Source: Pseudomonas sp. ANT_J12
GTDB lineage: Bacteria > Pseudomonadota > Gammaproteobacteria > Pseudomonadales > Pseudomonadaceae
Direction: 5' to 3'
Length of the DNA: 64,000 bases
NCBI RefSeq assembly: GCF_008370045.1
Contig: NZ_VOBN01000006.1
Coordinates: forward strand, 248,001 to 312,000
Positions 34,561-45,460 of this stretch are shown here, in pieces. Numbering within the stretch: the stretch's first letter is position 1; each line of letters opens with the position of its first letter. Below the pieces are notes generated by a model. That model was not told where the DNA came from. It did not search any database and worked only from the letters and a program-made list of their open reading frames with translations. The position numbers and the translations under genes are program-made.

Positions 34561-35301
34561 TCACTGCTTTTCCAGCAACCACTTGCGATCACCCGGTGTG
34601 AACTGCGGCATTTCATCCGCCTGCGCCGTGTTCACGGCCTGGAAGATTTCCAGTTCCTTGCCTTTACGCGCAAAGATCCAGGTGTTGCCCTGGCCGTTGA
34701 GTTGCAGCCACATATTGTCGTTGCCACCGCTCATCGACGCGCAGTCACCCGCCAGACACAGGGCATAACGATCCGCACCCGGCAGGCCGGCCACCTGGCC
34801 ATCCGCCTGGAACTGCACGGTGCTGCCTTCACCCTGGCCGTTGACGATTTTCCAGCTGCCGCCCATGTAGGCCGAGTACAGCGCGCGTTCGAAGCTGGCG
34901 CCAATTGGCGCGCCTTCCGGGACTGGAATCAGGGCGCGGTCGAAGACTTGCGCCGGTTCGTTGTCGTTGGCGACCTGGCTCAATTGCTTGCCGTCACGTC
35001 GCAGTTCGCTGGCGGAACTGCCATAGAAGTCGACTTTCCAGGCGCCGGACTCATCGGCCAGCAGCTTGCCTTCGACGTTTTCAAAACCGTTGGTGTAGCG
35101 GGCCTGGCTGGCCTTGGTGTTGACGTCCCATTCCAGGTTCGGACCGTAAGCCTGGAGCGCTTCGCGCAGGGGGCCGCCCTTGGAGGCAGCATCGATGGCC
35201 ACCTGGTTGATCCAGGTGCCGCTGATATCACGGTCGGCAGGGTTGCTGGCGCAGCCGCCGAGGAAAACGGCGAGCAAGGAGAGGGCAAGCGCTTTGCGCA
35301 T
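34561..35301 (-). CDS. Lipoprotein of unknown function
   Basis: A protein of 246 residues with a textbook lipoprotein signal (ALSLLAVFLGGCASN, Cys at 17). The body begins with DISGTWINQVAID and later has GSSASELRRDG and GDCASMSGGNDNMW. 'SGTW' starts are common in small beta-barrel or lipocalin-like binding domains, but the family is not one I can name. The residue after Cys is Ala, so outer-membrane sorting is expected. The gene follows ridA in the same direction after a probable terminator. Confidence 0.75.
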   Translation of the reverse strand: MRKALALSLLAVFLGGCASNPADRDISGTWINQVAIDAASKGGPLREALQAYGPNLEWDVNTKASQARYTNGFENVEGKLLADESGAWKVDFYGSSASELRRDGKQLSQVANDNEPAQVFDRALIPVPEGAPIGASFERALYSAYMGGSWKIVNGQGEGSTVQFQADGQVAGLPGADRYALCLAGDCASMSGGNDNMWLQLNGQGNTWIFARKGKELEIFQAVNTAQADEMPQFTPGDRKWLLEKQ

Positions 35302-35314
35302 GGTGGAATCCTTT

Positions 35315-35349
35315 CAAAACGAAAACGGCGCAACCTGGGAGGCTGCGCC
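35315..35349 (-). terminator. Probable terminator after ridA
   Basis: The hairpin GGCGCAACC/GGCTGCGCC (35327-35349) is followed on the minus strand by CGTTTTCGTTTTG. It lies between the ridA stop and the lipoprotein gene. Confidence 0.55.
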
Positions 35350-35356
35350 GGATGTA

Positions 35357-35737
35357 TTACTCGATGACCAGAATGGCGTCCATTTCTACCTGCGAACCCT
35401 TTGGCAGGGCTGCAACGCCAATGGCGGCGCGGGCAGGGTAGGGCTGGTCAAAGTATTTGCCCATGATCTCGTTGACCTTGGCGAAGTGGCTCAGGTCGGT
35501 GAGGAAGATGTTCAGTTTGACGATGTCCTTGAACGAACCGCCAGCGGCTTCAGCCACGGCTTTCAGGTTCTCGAACACCTGGACGGTCTGGGCTTCGAAG
35601 CCTTCGACCAGTTCCATGGTTTTTGGGTCCAGGGGAATCTGACCCGACATGTAGACGGTATTGCCAGCCTTGATCGCCTGGGAATAAGTGCCGATGGCGG
35701 CCGGGGCTTTGTCGCTGGTGATAACAGTCTTGGTCAT
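35357..35737 (-). CDS. ridA: RidA, enamine/imine deaminase
   Basis: A protein of 126 residues, full length for RidA (YjgF/YER057c/UK114). Conserved features are GTYSQAI, the substrate-binding Arg in [10 protein letters not shown], and the C-terminal [10 protein letters not shown]. RidA hydrolyses reactive 2-aminoacrylate released by pyridoxal-phosphate enzymes and so protects them. It lies 24 bases after spoT on the same strand. A second, divergent member of the family is next to dadA at 63344. Confidence 0.94.
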   Translation of the reverse strand: MTKTVITSDKAPAAIGTYSQAIKAGNTVYMSGQIPLDPKTMELVEGFEAQTVQVFENLKAVAEAAGGSFKDIVKLNIFLTDLSHFAKVNEIMGKYFDQPYPARAAIGVAALPKGSQVEMDAILVIE

Positions 35738-35761
35738 GAATGACTCCTTGTAATGGATGGG

Positions 35762-37867
35762 CTACGCACGCATGCGGGTGATGCGAATCACCCCGGTCAA
35801 GGCGCGCAGTTTCTTGATCACGCGGGCCAGATGCACACGGTCGTGCACGCTGACCACCAGTTGGACCACGCTGATGCGACCATCGCGTTCGTCCATGCTG
35901 ATTTTTTCGATATTGCCGTCGGCCGCGTTGACGCTGCTGGCCAGCAGGGCGATCAGGCCGCGCTGATGTTCCAGTTCGACGCGCAACTCGACGTTGAATT
36001 CGCCGGTGACATCCTTGGCCCACGAGAGCTGGATGCATTTTTCCGGGTTGTGGCGGATTTCGCTGATGTTGCGGCAGTTGTCCAGGTGCACGACCATGCC
36101 TTTGCCCGCCGACAGGTGCCCGACAATCGGGTCGCCCGGGATCGGCGTGCAGCACTTGGCGTAGCTGAGGACCAGGCCTTCGGTGCCGCGAATCGCCAGT
36201 GGGCCTTCGGCGCTCGGCAGTTGTTCGCCTTCGCCCAGCAGGCGGCGAGCGACCACATAGGCCATGCGATTGCCCAGGCCGATGTCTTCGAGCAGGTCTT
36301 CGATCAGTTCCAGGCGGTACTCGGTGAGCATCGCCTTGACGCGCTCGGCCGGGACTTTGTCCAGGATGCTGTCGAAACCGTTGAGGACCTTGTTCAGCAG
36401 GCGTTCGCCGAGGCTGATGGATTCGGAGCGGCGTTGCAGCTTCAGCGCATGGCGGATGTGGGTCCGCGCCTTGCCGGTGACCACGAAGTTGAGCCACGCC
36501 GGGTTCGGCCGCGCGCCAGGCGCGCTGACGATCTCGACCGTGGAGCCGCTTTGCAGCGGTTCGGACAGCGGTGCGAGACGACGATTGATCCGGCAGGCGA
36601 TGCAGCTGTTGCCGACGTCGGTGTGCACCGCGTAAGCGAAGTCGACCGCTGTGGAGCCTTTGGGCAGCTCCATGATCCGGCCTTTGGGCGTGAACACGTA
36701 GACCTCGTCCGGGAACAGGTCGATCTTCACGCTTTCGATGAATTCCAGCGAGTTGCCGGCGCGCTGCTGCATTTCCAGCACGCCTTTGACCCACTGGCGG
36801 GCGCGGGCGTGAGTGCCTTTTGGTTGCTCGTCGCCGCTGGATTTGTACAGCCAATGGGCGGCGATGCCGTTGTTGGCCATCTCCTCCATTTCACGGGTGC
36901 GGATCTGGATCTCGATCGGTACGCCGTGCATGCCGAACAGCGTGGTGTGCAGCGACTGATAGCCGTTGGCCTTGGGGATCGCGATGTAATCCTTGAAGCG
37001 TCCCGGCAACGGTTTGTACAAATTATGCACAGCACCTAGCACGCGGTAGCAGGTATCGACCTTGTCGACGATGATCCGGAACGCGTAGACGTCCATGATC
37101 TCGTTGAAGGCCCGACGCTTGCCGCGCATTTTCTTGTAGATGCCGTAAAGGTGTTTCTGCCGTCCGCTGACTTCGCCCTGGATTTCATCAATCGCCAGGC
37201 AATGGCTCAGGGACTCTTCGATCTTGTTGACGATTTCCTTGCGGTTGCCCCGGGCGCGTTTGACCGCCTGGTTGATCCGTGCGGAACGCATCGGGTGCAT
37301 GGCCTTGAAGCCGAGGTCTTCGAATTCTATGCGGATGGCGTGCATGCCCAGCCGGTTGGCGATGGGCGCATAGATTTCCAGGGTTTCCTTGGCGATGCGC
37401 CGGCGTTTTTCGCCGGACAGCACTTCCAGCGTGCGCATGTTGTGCAGGCGGTCGGCGAGCTTGACCAGGATCACGCGAATATCGCGCGCCATGGCCATGG
37501 CCATTTTCTGGAAGTTTTCGGCTTGGGCTTCGGCTTTGGTCTCGAAGTTCATCTGGGTCAGTTTGCTGACCCCGTCGACCAGTTCGGCCACGGTTTCGCC
37601 GAACTGCGCTTGCAGCGCTTCCTTGGCAATCCCGGTGTCTTCGATCACGTCATGCAGCATCGCGGCCATCAAACTCTGATGGTCCATGTGCATGTCGGCA
37701 AGAATATTCGCCACGGCAAGGGGATGCGTGACATACGCCTCACCGCTGCGGCGGCGTTGGCCGTCGTGGGCTTGTTCGGCGTAGAAATACGCTCGGCGGA
37801 CCAGGTTCACCTGGTCCTTGCCGAGGTAGGTCGATAAGCGATCGGCGAGGGCGTCTATGCTCGGCAT
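35762..37867 (-). CDS. spoT: SpoT, bifunctional (p)ppGpp synthetase/hydrolase
   Basis: A protein of 701 residues with all RelA/SpoT domains in order. The HD hydrolase (HDVIEDTG, near residue 70) is intact. The synthetase follows (about 190-340, YQSLHTTLFG). Then come TGS (about 380-445, FTPKGRIMELPKGSTAVDFA), helical and Cys-containing linker (AKCCTPIPGD), and ACT (about 620-700). It makes and degrades the stringent alarmone in response to carbon, fatty acid and other starvation. It lies 57 bases after rpoZ, the standard linkage. Confidence 0.96.
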   Translation of the reverse strand: MPSIDALADRLSTYLGKDQVNLVRRAYFYAEQAHDGQRRRSGEAYVTHPLAVANILADMHMDHQSLMAAMLHDVIEDTGIAKEALQAQFGETVAELVDGVSKLTQMNFETKAEAQAENFQKMAMAMARDIRVILVKLADRLHNMRTLEVLSGEKRRRIAKETLEIYAPIANRLGMHAIRIEFEDLGFKAMHPMRSARINQAVKRARGNRKEIVNKIEESLSHCLAIDEIQGEVSGRQKHLYGIYKKMRGKRRAFNEIMDVYAFRIIVDKVDTCYRVLGAVHNLYKPLPGRFKDYIAIPKANGYQSLHTTLFGMHGVPIEIQIRTREMEEMANNGIAAHWLYKSSGDEQPKGTHARARQWVKGVLEMQQRAGNSLEFIESVKIDLFPDEVYVFTPKGRIMELPKGSTAVDFAYAVHTDVGNSCIACRINRRLAPLSEPLQSGSTVEIVSAPGARPNPAWLNFVVTGKARTHIRHALKLQRRSESISLGERLLNKVLNGFDSILDKVPAERVKAMLTEYRLELIEDLLEDIGLGNRMAYVVARRLLGEGEQLPSAEGPLAIRGTEGLVLSYAKCCTPIPGDPIVGHLSAGKGMVVHLDNCRNISEIRHNPEKCIQLSWAKDVTGEFNVELRVELEHQRGLIALLASSVNAADGNIEKISMDERDGRISVVQLVVSVHDRVHLARVIKKLRALTGVIRITRMRA

Positions 37868-37924
37868 GATGACTCCTGCCGTTCGCTGTGACCCCGCGCC
37901 GTGCTACGTCGACCAGGCATAGGC

Positions 37925-38188
37925 TTAGACGGCCTCGTTGGACTCGTCCTCGAACGCTGCGAACAGCGGTTCGTCTTCGACGATTTCAGCATTGGCGATG
38001 AACTCATAGCTCATCAGGCCTTCAGCGATTTCACGCAGCGCTACAACGGTAGGCTTGTCGTTTTCCCACTGAACCAGTGGCTCTTTGCCGCCGGTGGCCA
38101 GTTGACGGGCACGTTTGGTGGACAGCATGACCAGCTCAAAACGGTTTTCCACGTGGTTCAGGCAGTCTTCAACGGTTACGCGGGCCAT
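37925..38188 (-). CDS. rpoZ: RpoZ, RNA polymerase omega subunit
   Basis: A protein of 87 residues starting [20 protein letters not shown]. It contains the omega core [10 protein letters not shown]…[13 protein letters not shown]. Omega binds beta' and helps (p)ppGpp act on RNA polymerase, which fits its position directly before spoT. I chose the ATG at 38188; the longer frame upstream is not conserved in the family. Confidence 0.96.
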   Translation of the reverse strand: MARVTVEDCLNHVENRFELVMLSTKRARQLATGGKEPLVQWENDKPTVVALREIAEGLMSYEFIANAEIVEDEPLFAAFEDESNEAV

Positions 38189-38251
38189 GGTATTCCTCGG
38201 AGCGAATGCAATATGCGCGCTGCCCGGTTGGGCGAGCGGACTCAACAGTTT

Positions 38252-38288
38252 AAAAAATCACCAGCGATTAGGGAAGCGCTGATTTTTT
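38252..38288 (-). terminator. Probable terminator between gmk and rpoZ
   Basis: AAAAAATCACCAGCG pairs with CGCTGATTTTTT around a short loop. On the minus strand the second arm ends in a T run. Read-through into rpoZ or a separate rpoZ promoter is possible. Confidence 0.5.
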
Positions 38289-38355
38289 GACCAAGCCCTT
38301 CAACGCGCTGCAAGTGCCAATGTAAAGCCCCCGCAGCGGTTTTGGGAAGAGCTGT

Positions 38356-38988
<633 letters not shown>

Positions 38989-39852
38989 TTACTCTATGTT
39001 CTGTACTTGTTCGCGCATCTGCTCGATCAACACTTTGAGGTTGACCGCCGCCTGGGTGCTGCGCGGATCGAAGGCTTTGGAGCCCAGTGTATTGGCTTCG
39101 CGGTTGAGTTCCTGCATCAGGAAGTCCAGGCGCCGACCGGCCGCACCGCCGGACTTGAGCACCCGGCGCACTTCGATGATGTGGGTGCTCAGGCGATCCA
39201 GTTCTTCGGCGACGTCGCTCTTTTGCGCGAGCATGACCATTTCCTGCTCCAGGCGCTGGGGGTCCATATCGGCTTTCATGTCGGCAAAGCGATCGAGGAC
39301 TTTCTGGCGCTGGGTGGCGAGCATCTGCGGGACCAGTTCGCGCAGGGTCACGACGTCTTCTTCAATGGACGTCAGGCGCTCGTTGATCAGGCGAGCCAGC
39401 TCCGCGCCTTCGCGCTCGCGGCCGGCCTTCAGCTCTTTCAAGCCTTGATTGAACAGCGCCAGTGCCTCGGCATTCAGGGCTTGCGGGTCAGTAGCGTCGC
39501 CCACCAGCACGCCGGGCCAGGCCAGGACTTCCAGCGGGTTCAACGCCGCCGGGTTCTTGATCAGGCCGGCAATCGTTTCGGCGGCCGCGACCAATTGCGC
39601 GGCGCGCTCGCGATCCACTTGCAGGGTTTTGCCAGTGCTTTCTTCAGTGAAACGCAGGGTGCATTCCAGCTTGCCTCGGGAAATGCCCTGGCGCAGCGCT
39701 TCGCGGACGGCGCCTTCGAGGTCGCGAAAGGATTCCGGCAGACGCAGGTGCGGTTCCAGGTAGCGGCTGTTGACCGAGCGCAGTTCCCAGCTCAGGGTGC
39801 CTTGGACGCCGGCGTTTTCGACACGGGCGAAGGCGGTCATGCTGTGCACCAT
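38989..39852 (-). CDS. yicC: YicC-family endoribonuclease
   Basis: A protein of 287 residues starting MVHSMTAFARVE, with the YicC signature ELRSVNSRYLEPHLRLPE and the C-terminal DUF1732 (QELNREANTLGSKA). YicC proteins are reported to be single-strand-specific endoribonucleases that can act on small RNAs. I chose the ATG at 39852; another at 39840 is possible. It is divergent from rph and runs into gmk. Confidence 0.93.
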   Translation of the reverse strand: MVHSMTAFARVENAGVQGTLSWELRSVNSRYLEPHLRLPESFRDLEGAVREALRQGISRGKLECTLRFTEESTGKTLQVDRERAAQLVAAAETIAGLIKNPAALNPLEVLAWPGVLVGDATDPQALNAEALALFNQGLKELKAGREREGAELARLINERLTSIEEDVVTLRELVPQMLATQRQKVLDRFADMKADMDPQRLEQEMVMLAQKSDVAEELDRLSTHIIEVRRVLKSGGAAGRRLDFLMQELNREANTLGSKAFDPRSTQAAVNLKVLIEQMREQVQNIE

Positions 39853-40057
39853 GGAGGTACCTCGCAATGCAGGCCGGCGCGAAACCCGTAGGGCTTCGCG
39901 GACCCGATATCAATGAATGTAAGCCGACTGGCAGCAAAGGCGCAGGATTGTAGCGCAGTGGGGCGGATGCGCCCAAACACACCCTGTGACAAAGGGCAGC
40001 AGGCCGTCGGTTAGGCACTTTTTGCCGCCTTCAACCGTCGGCCGGATTTTTTAGAAG

Positions 40058-40086
40058 TGCCCAGTCGTGGCTGGCGGCTCTATAAT
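40058..40086 (+). promoter_or_regulatory. Probable sigma-70 promoter of rph
   Basis: A consensus -10 TATAAT at 40081-40086 lies 38 bases before the rph start; the -35 element at 17-base spacing (TGCCCA) is poor. Confidence 0.45.
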
Positions 40087-40123
40087 GCTTCGCAGTTTTC
40101 CGTCCCCAGTACAGGTATTCCCT

Positions 40124-40846
40124 ATGAAACGTCCAAGTGGTCGCGTTGCCGATCAGCTCCGCTCGATCCGCATTACCCGCAACTACACCAAACACGCCGA
40201 GGGTTCTGTGCTGGTCGAGTTCGGTGATACCAAAGTCATCTGCACCGTCAGCGTCGAGAACGGCGTGCCACGTTTTCTTAAAGGTCAGGGCCAAGGCTGG
40301 TTGACCGCTGAATACGGGATGCTGCCGCGCGCCACCGGCGAGCGTAACCAGCGTGAAGCGAGCCGTGGCAAGCAAGGCGGGCGCACCCTGGAAATCCAGC
40401 GCCTGATCGGCCGTTCCCTGCGCGCTGCGCTGGACATGTCCAAGCTGGGCGATGTCACCCTGTACGTCGATTGCGACGTGATCCAGGCTGATGGCGGGAC
40501 TCGCACCGCATCCATCACTGGCGCCATGGTTGCGCTGGTCGATGCCTTGAAAGTGATCAAGAAGCGCGGCGGCCTGAAAGGCGGCGACCCGCTCAAGCAA
40601 ATGATCGCGGCCGTTTCGGTGGGCATGTACCAGGGCGAACCTGTGCTTGACCTTGACTACCTGGAAGATTCGGCTGCCGAGACTGACCTGAACGTCGTGA
40701 TGACCAGCACTGGCGGCTTCATCGAAGTCCAGGGCACCGCTGAAGGCGCGCCGTTCCAGCCGGAAGAGCTGAACGCCATGCTGGAACTGGCCAAGAAAGG
40801 CATGAATGAAATTTTCGAACTGCAGAAAGCCGCCCTGGCTGACTGA
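40124..40846 (+). CDS. rph: Ribonuclease PH
   Basis: A protein of 240 residues starting [13 protein letters not shown]. Typical motifs are [20 protein letters not shown], the phosphate-site [12 protein letters not shown] and the acidic [16 protein letters not shown]. It trims tRNA 3' ends by phosphorolysis. I chose the ATG at 40124. It is divergent from yicC and followed after 29 bases by a DUF4870 gene. Confidence 0.96.
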   Translation: MKRPSGRVADQLRSIRITRNYTKHAEGSVLVEFGDTKVICTVSVENGVPRFLKGQGQGWLTAEYGMLPRATGERNQREASRGKQGGRTLEIQRLIGRSLRAALDMSKLGDVTLYVDCDVIQADGGTRTASITGAMVALVDALKVIKKRGGLKGGDPLKQMIAAVSVGMYQGEPVLDLDYLEDSAAETDLNVVMTSTGGFIEVQGTAEGAPFQPEELNAMLELAKKGMNEIFELQKAALAD

Positions 40847-40875
40847 TCGAACCTTTCCACACCAAGGAGGACGCC

Positions 40876-41241
40876 ATGAGTGATCAGCAACTGCTACCCA
40901 CGCCGAGCCAGGAGGTTCGTCAGTGGGCAATGTTTTGTCACTTGTCCGCCTTGCTGGGGATCTGGATTCCGTTTGGTACGCTGATTGGCCCGTTGATTCT
41001 CTGGCAGATGAAGCGCGAGAGTGATCCGTTTATTGATGCGCAGGGCAAGGAAGCGCTCAATTTTCAGATCACCGTCGCCATCGCCGCGACCCTATCGTTC
41101 TTTTTGATGTTGGTGGTCATCGGGTTCTTCCTGCTGGGCCTGATCGCCATCGGCGCGTTGGTGCTGACGATCATCGCTGGCGTGAAAGCCAATGAAGGGG
41201 TGCCTTATCGATATCCGTTCACCTGGCGGGTGATCAAGTAA
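40876..41241 (+). CDS. DUF4870 small membrane protein
   Basis: A protein of 121 residues with the DUF4870 pattern: QWAMFCHLSALLG near the N-terminus, PLILWQMKRESDPFIDAQGKEALNFQ in the loop (shown as its key motif WQMKRESDPFID), then two hydrophobic helices and a final YRYPFTWRVIK. It probably has three transmembrane segments. The function is unknown. A strong AAGGAGG precedes the ATG, and a terminator follows. Confidence 0.85.
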   Translation: MSDQQLLPTPSQEVRQWAMFCHLSALLGIWIPFGTLIGPLILWQMKRESDPFIDAQGKEALNFQITVAIAATLSFFLMLVVIGFFLLGLIAIGALVLTIIAGVKANEGVPYRYPFTWRVIK

Positions 41242-41284
41242 CGATCAAGCCGGACAGGCCCGCCTTACATTGAGCGCTGTAAAA

Positions 41285-41319
41285 CAAATGCCCTGACTTG
41301 TCAGGGCATTTGTATTTTT
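41285..41319 (+). terminator. Intrinsic terminator after the DUF4870 gene
   Basis: A perfect twelve-pair stem (CAAATGCCCTGA with TCAGGGCATTTG) with loop CTTG is followed by TATTTTTG. Confidence 0.85.
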
Positions 41320-41624
41320 GCAGTTAAATTCACATCTCTGGCGCACGGGGCGGGTGATAACTGCGCCGCAGTTCTATATCAGCGATCACTCTTACATCTT
41401 TAGTCACAACTGTAATGCCTCAACATTGGCTGCGTCCTTGGCAATGAGACTTTACGGTTGATAGAGTTGCCCCACGTTATATTCACTAAGAAATATTTCG
41501 ACATATTCAAGCCATCGAAGGTCCTTGAATTTCAAGCAATCAGTGTTGAGAAACTCAGCCGGTTCAAGAGGCGTGCGCAGGTAAAAAGTTCGCCTTTGAA
41601 TATATATAGCCAAGAATAATCCCA
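41320..41624 (+). other. AT-rich gene-free stretch upstream of gltS
   Basis: About 300 bases without a credible gene. It is more AT-rich than its surroundings, especially 41460-41624, and should hold the gltS promoter. I see no clear -35/-10 pair, terminator or structured leader. Confidence 0.4.
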
Positions 41625-42833
41625 ATGATTCAGCTCGATTTTTATGGAACGCTTGTGGCCGCCTCCTTGGTGCTTTTGCTGGGGCGCGGACTTGTTACAC
41701 GTGTTGGTTTTCTACGTAATTACAATATTCCCGAACCCGTTGCCGGCGGTCTGTTGGTTGCCCTGGCTCTCCTGATATTGCGAACTTTTGATATTGAAGT
41801 CCGCTTCGGTACTTCATTACAGACGCCGTTGATGTTGGCTTTTTTCGCCACGATCGGCTTGAGTGCGGACTTCGCCAGTCTGAAGAAGGGCGGTCGCGTA
41901 GTGGGCGTTTTTCTGCTGGCGGTGGCCGGACTGCTGATCGTCCAGAATGCCATGGGCATCGGCCTCGCAAAAATGCTCGGGCTCGATCCTTTGATGGGAC
42001 TGCTGACCGGTTCGATTACGTTGTCGGGCGGTCACGGTACAGGCGCTGCATGGGGGACGGTGTTTAGCGAGAAGTATGGTCTGGCGTCGGCCTCCGAGCT
42101 GGCGATTGCCTCTGCGACGTTCGGCCTGGTGTTGGGTGGCTTGATTGGTGGTCCGGTCGCTCGCCTGCTGATCAAGCGTGTTCAAGTACCAGGCTGCCAT
42201 CCTCAGGAAACACCACAGTTGCCAAAGGGCTTTGAGCAGCCGAACAAAGAGCGCTCGATTACGCCATTTTCGTTTATCGAAACACTTGCCCTGATTGCCG
42301 TCAGCTTATTGGCCGGCAATCTTCTGAATGGCTGGCTGCAAGGAACGGCACTTGAATTGCCGACGTTCGTTTGTGTCTTGTTCGTGGGTGTCGTTTTACG
42401 CAATGGGCTTTCAGCGTTGGGCTTGTATCAGGTATTCGAGCGTGAAGTCTCGGTGCTGGGGAATGTCAGCCTGTCGCTGTTTCTGGCGATTGCCTTGATG
42501 TCGCTCAAACTGTGGGACCTGGCGGCACTGGCCTTGCCGATCTTCATCATTCTGGCTGCGCAAGCGTTGGTCATGGCGCTGTTTGCGATTTTCGTGACGT
42601 TCAGAATCATGGGCAGTAACTACGATGCGGCGGTGTTGGCGGCAGGGCACTGCGGTTTCGGGCTGGGTGCCACACCTACGGCCATCGCTAACATGCAGGC
42701 GGTGACGCAGCGCTACGGGCCTTCGCAGATAGCGTTTCTCGTGGTTCCGATGGTGGGTGCGTTCTTTATCGACATCATTAACGTCATCGTGATCAAGTTG
42801 TACCTTGCGCTGCCGTTTTTTGCCGTTGCCTGA
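41625..42833 (+). CDS. gltS: GltS, sodium/glutamate symporter
   Basis: A protein of 402 residues, the usual GltS length. It is very hydrophobic, with about ten to twelve membrane helices and the two inverted-repeat pore motifs of the ESS family (SGGHGTGAAWG near 130 and CGFGLGATPTAIA near 345). It imports glutamate with sodium. Start ATG at 41625; the upstream ribosome binding site is weak (AAGAATAATCCC). It stands alone, convergent with crc, sharing a terminator. Confidence 0.94.
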   Translation: MIQLDFYGTLVAASLVLLLGRGLVTRVGFLRNYNIPEPVAGGLLVALALLILRTFDIEVRFGTSLQTPLMLAFFATIGLSADFASLKKGGRVVGVFLLAVAGLLIVQNAMGIGLAKMLGLDPLMGLLTGSITLSGGHGTGAAWGTVFSEKYGLASASELAIASATFGLVLGGLIGGPVARLLIKRVQVPGCHPQETPQLPKGFEQPNKERSITPFSFIETLALIAVSLLAGNLLNGWLQGTALELPTFVCVLFVGVVLRNGLSALGLYQVFEREVSVLGNVSLSLFLAIALMSLKLWDLAALALPIFIILAAQALVMALFAIFVTFRIMGSNYDAAVLAAGHCGFGLGATPTAIANMQAVTQRYGPSQIAFLVVPMVGAFFIDIINVIVIKLYLALPFFAVA

Positions 42834-42860
42834 GGTTCGGGTCATGTCGACTGATGCATA

Positions 42861-42896
42861 AAAAAATGCCCGTATCTTGCGATACGGGCATTTTTT
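42861..42896. terminator. Bidirectional terminator between gltS and crc
   Basis: A sixteen-pair stem, AAAAAATGCCCGTATC with GATACGGGCATTTTTT, loop TTGC. The A and T runs make it efficient in both directions. Its core is nearly the same as that of the rpmG terminator at 52130. Confidence 0.9.
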
Positions 42897-42912
42897 ATCG
42901 GCGAATCGACGC

Positions 42913-43692
42913 TTAGATAGTCAGCGTCCAGTCGTAGTCCACGATCAGCGGTGCGTGTTGCGAGAACCGTGGCTGACGTGGCAGGCGTGCGCTGCGTACA
43001 AAGCGGCGCAAGCCCGGGGTCAGCAACTGGTAGTCGAAACGCCAGCCCAGGTTGAGCATCTCAGCCTGTTCGTTGTCCGGCCACCAGCTGTACTGGTCGC
43101 CTTCACGACTGACTTCGCGCAGGGCATCGACATAACCCATATTGCCGACAATCTCGTCCATCCAGGCACGTTCAGGTGCCAGGAAGCCCGGGGATTGCTG
43201 GCTGTCGCGCCAGTTCTTGATATCCAGCTTCTGTTGCGCCACGTACAGCGAGCCACAATAAATGTACTCGCGACGCTTGCGTCGCTGTTTATCCAGATAA
43301 CGGGCGAAATCGTCCATTAGCTTGAACTTCTGGTTCAAGTCTTCATCGCCATTCTGCCCCGAAGGGAGCAGCAAGGTCGCGATGCTGACCTTATCGAAAT
43401 CGGCTTGCAGGTAGCGCCCGTAGCGGTCGGCCGTCTCGAAGCCGAGACCGCTGATGACTGCCTTCGGTTGCAACCGCGAGTACAAAGCCACGCCACCCTG
43501 GGCGGGAACTTCAGCTTCGCAGGCATAAAGGAAGTAGCCATCCAGTTGGAAGGCTGGATCGTCCAGTTCAAAGGCGGAGGCGCGGGTGTCCTGCAGGCAG
43601 ATGACGTCGGCATTCTGTGCTTGCAGCCAACTGAGCAAACCTCGCTCCACTGCAGCCTGAATACCATTGACGTTCACACTGATGATCCGCAT
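42913..43692 (-). CDS. crc: Crc, catabolite repression control protein
   Basis: A protein of 259 residues of the exonuclease-III fold (MRIISVNVNGIQAAVERG, ICLQDTRA, FDYQLLTPGL). Crc proteins lack nuclease activity and bind Hfq-RNA complexes to block translation of catabolic genes. The position next to pyrE and the exact length match Crc rather than ExoIII. I chose the ATG at 43692, with the divergent pyrE start 83 bases away. Confidence 0.93.
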   Translation of the reverse strand: MRIISVNVNGIQAAVERGLLSWLQAQNADVICLQDTRASAFELDDPAFQLDGYFLYACEAEVPAQGGVALYSRLQPKAVISGLGFETADRYGRYLQADFDKVSIATLLLPSGQNGDEDLNQKFKLMDDFARYLDKQRRKRREYIYCGSLYVAQQKLDIKNWRDSQQSPGFLAPERAWMDEIVGNMGYVDALREVSREGDQYSWWPDNEQAEMLNLGWRFDYQLLTPGLRRFVRSARLPRQPRFSQHAPLIVDYDWTLTI

Positions 43693-43774
43693 AAATGGCC
43701 CCAAAAATCGCGTGCGTGTATGATACACGGCGTCAACCTAATTAGCTAAATCCGTGGTATTTGGGGTTTTTTTC

Positions 43775-44419
43775 ATGCAAGCGTATCAGCGCGATTTCAT
43801 TCGTTTTGCCATCGATCGCGGCGTTTTGCGCTTCGGTGAGTTCACCCTGAAGTCCGGGCGCACCAGTCCTTACTTCTTCAATGCCGGCCTGTTCAACAGT
43901 GGTTCGGCCCTGGCGCAACTGGGTCGTTTCTACGCGGCAGCCATCGTTGAGAGCGGCATTCCCTTCGATGTTCTGTTTGGCCCTGCGTACAAAGGCATCC
44001 CGTTGGCGGCGACCACTGCAGTGGCCTTGGCCGAACATCACGGCCGTGACCTGCCATGGTGCTTCAACCGTAAGGAAGCCAAGGCCCACGGCGAAGGCGG
44101 CAGCCTGGTCGGCGCACCGTTGACCGGTGAAGTGCTGATCATTGACGACGTGATCACCGCCGGCACCGCGATCCGCGAAGTGATGCAGATCATTGACAGC
44201 CAGGACGGCGCCAAAGCCGCCGGCGTGCTGATCGCCCTGAACCGTCAGGAGCGTGGCAACGGCGAGTTGTCGGCGATCCAGGAAGTGGAGCGTGACTTCA
44301 AGATCCCGGTCATCAGCATTGTGTCGCTGACCCAGGTCCTGCAATTCCTGGCCGATGATCCGCAGCTCAAGCAGCATTTGCCTGCCGTAGAAGCCTACCG
44401 CGCCCAGTTCGGCGTTTAA
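43775..44419 (+). CDS. pyrE: Orotate phosphoribosyltransferase
   Basis: A protein of 214 residues starting MQAYQRDFI. It shows the PRPP-binding motif [16 protein letters not shown], the catalytic Lys/His loop [10 protein letters not shown] and [11 protein letters not shown]. It makes OMP from orotate in pyrimidine synthesis. I chose the ATG at 43775; a start 21 bases upstream is possible but less typical. It is divergent from crc and convergent with argB. Confidence 0.96.
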   Translation: MQAYQRDFIRFAIDRGVLRFGEFTLKSGRTSPYFFNAGLFNSGSALAQLGRFYAAAIVESGIPFDVLFGPAYKGIPLAATTAVALAEHHGRDLPWCFNRKEAKAHGEGGSLVGAPLTGEVLIIDDVITAGTAIREVMQIIDSQDGAKAAGVLIALNRQERGNGELSAIQEVERDFKIPVISIVSLTQVLQFLADDPQLKQHLPAVEAYRAQFGV

Positions 44420-44480
44420 CGCTGATCTCCCTGTGGGGCGGGCTTCCTTGCCACAAATAGACGCAGGGATCGCAGGCAAA

Positions 44481-44517
44481 AAAAGACCCCGCTCAGCCAG
44501 GCTGAGCGGGGTCTTTT
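44481..44517. terminator. Bidirectional terminator between pyrE and argB
   Basis: A 17-pair perfect stem (AAAAGACCCCGCTCAGC with GCTGAGCGGGGTCTTTT) around CAG, with A and T runs on both sides. Confidence 0.92.
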
Positions 44518-44529
44518 TGTAGGTGTCGC

Positions 44530-45435
<906 letters not shown>

Positions 45436-45460
45436 TCAGGGCTCCGGGTGAATCAGAAGA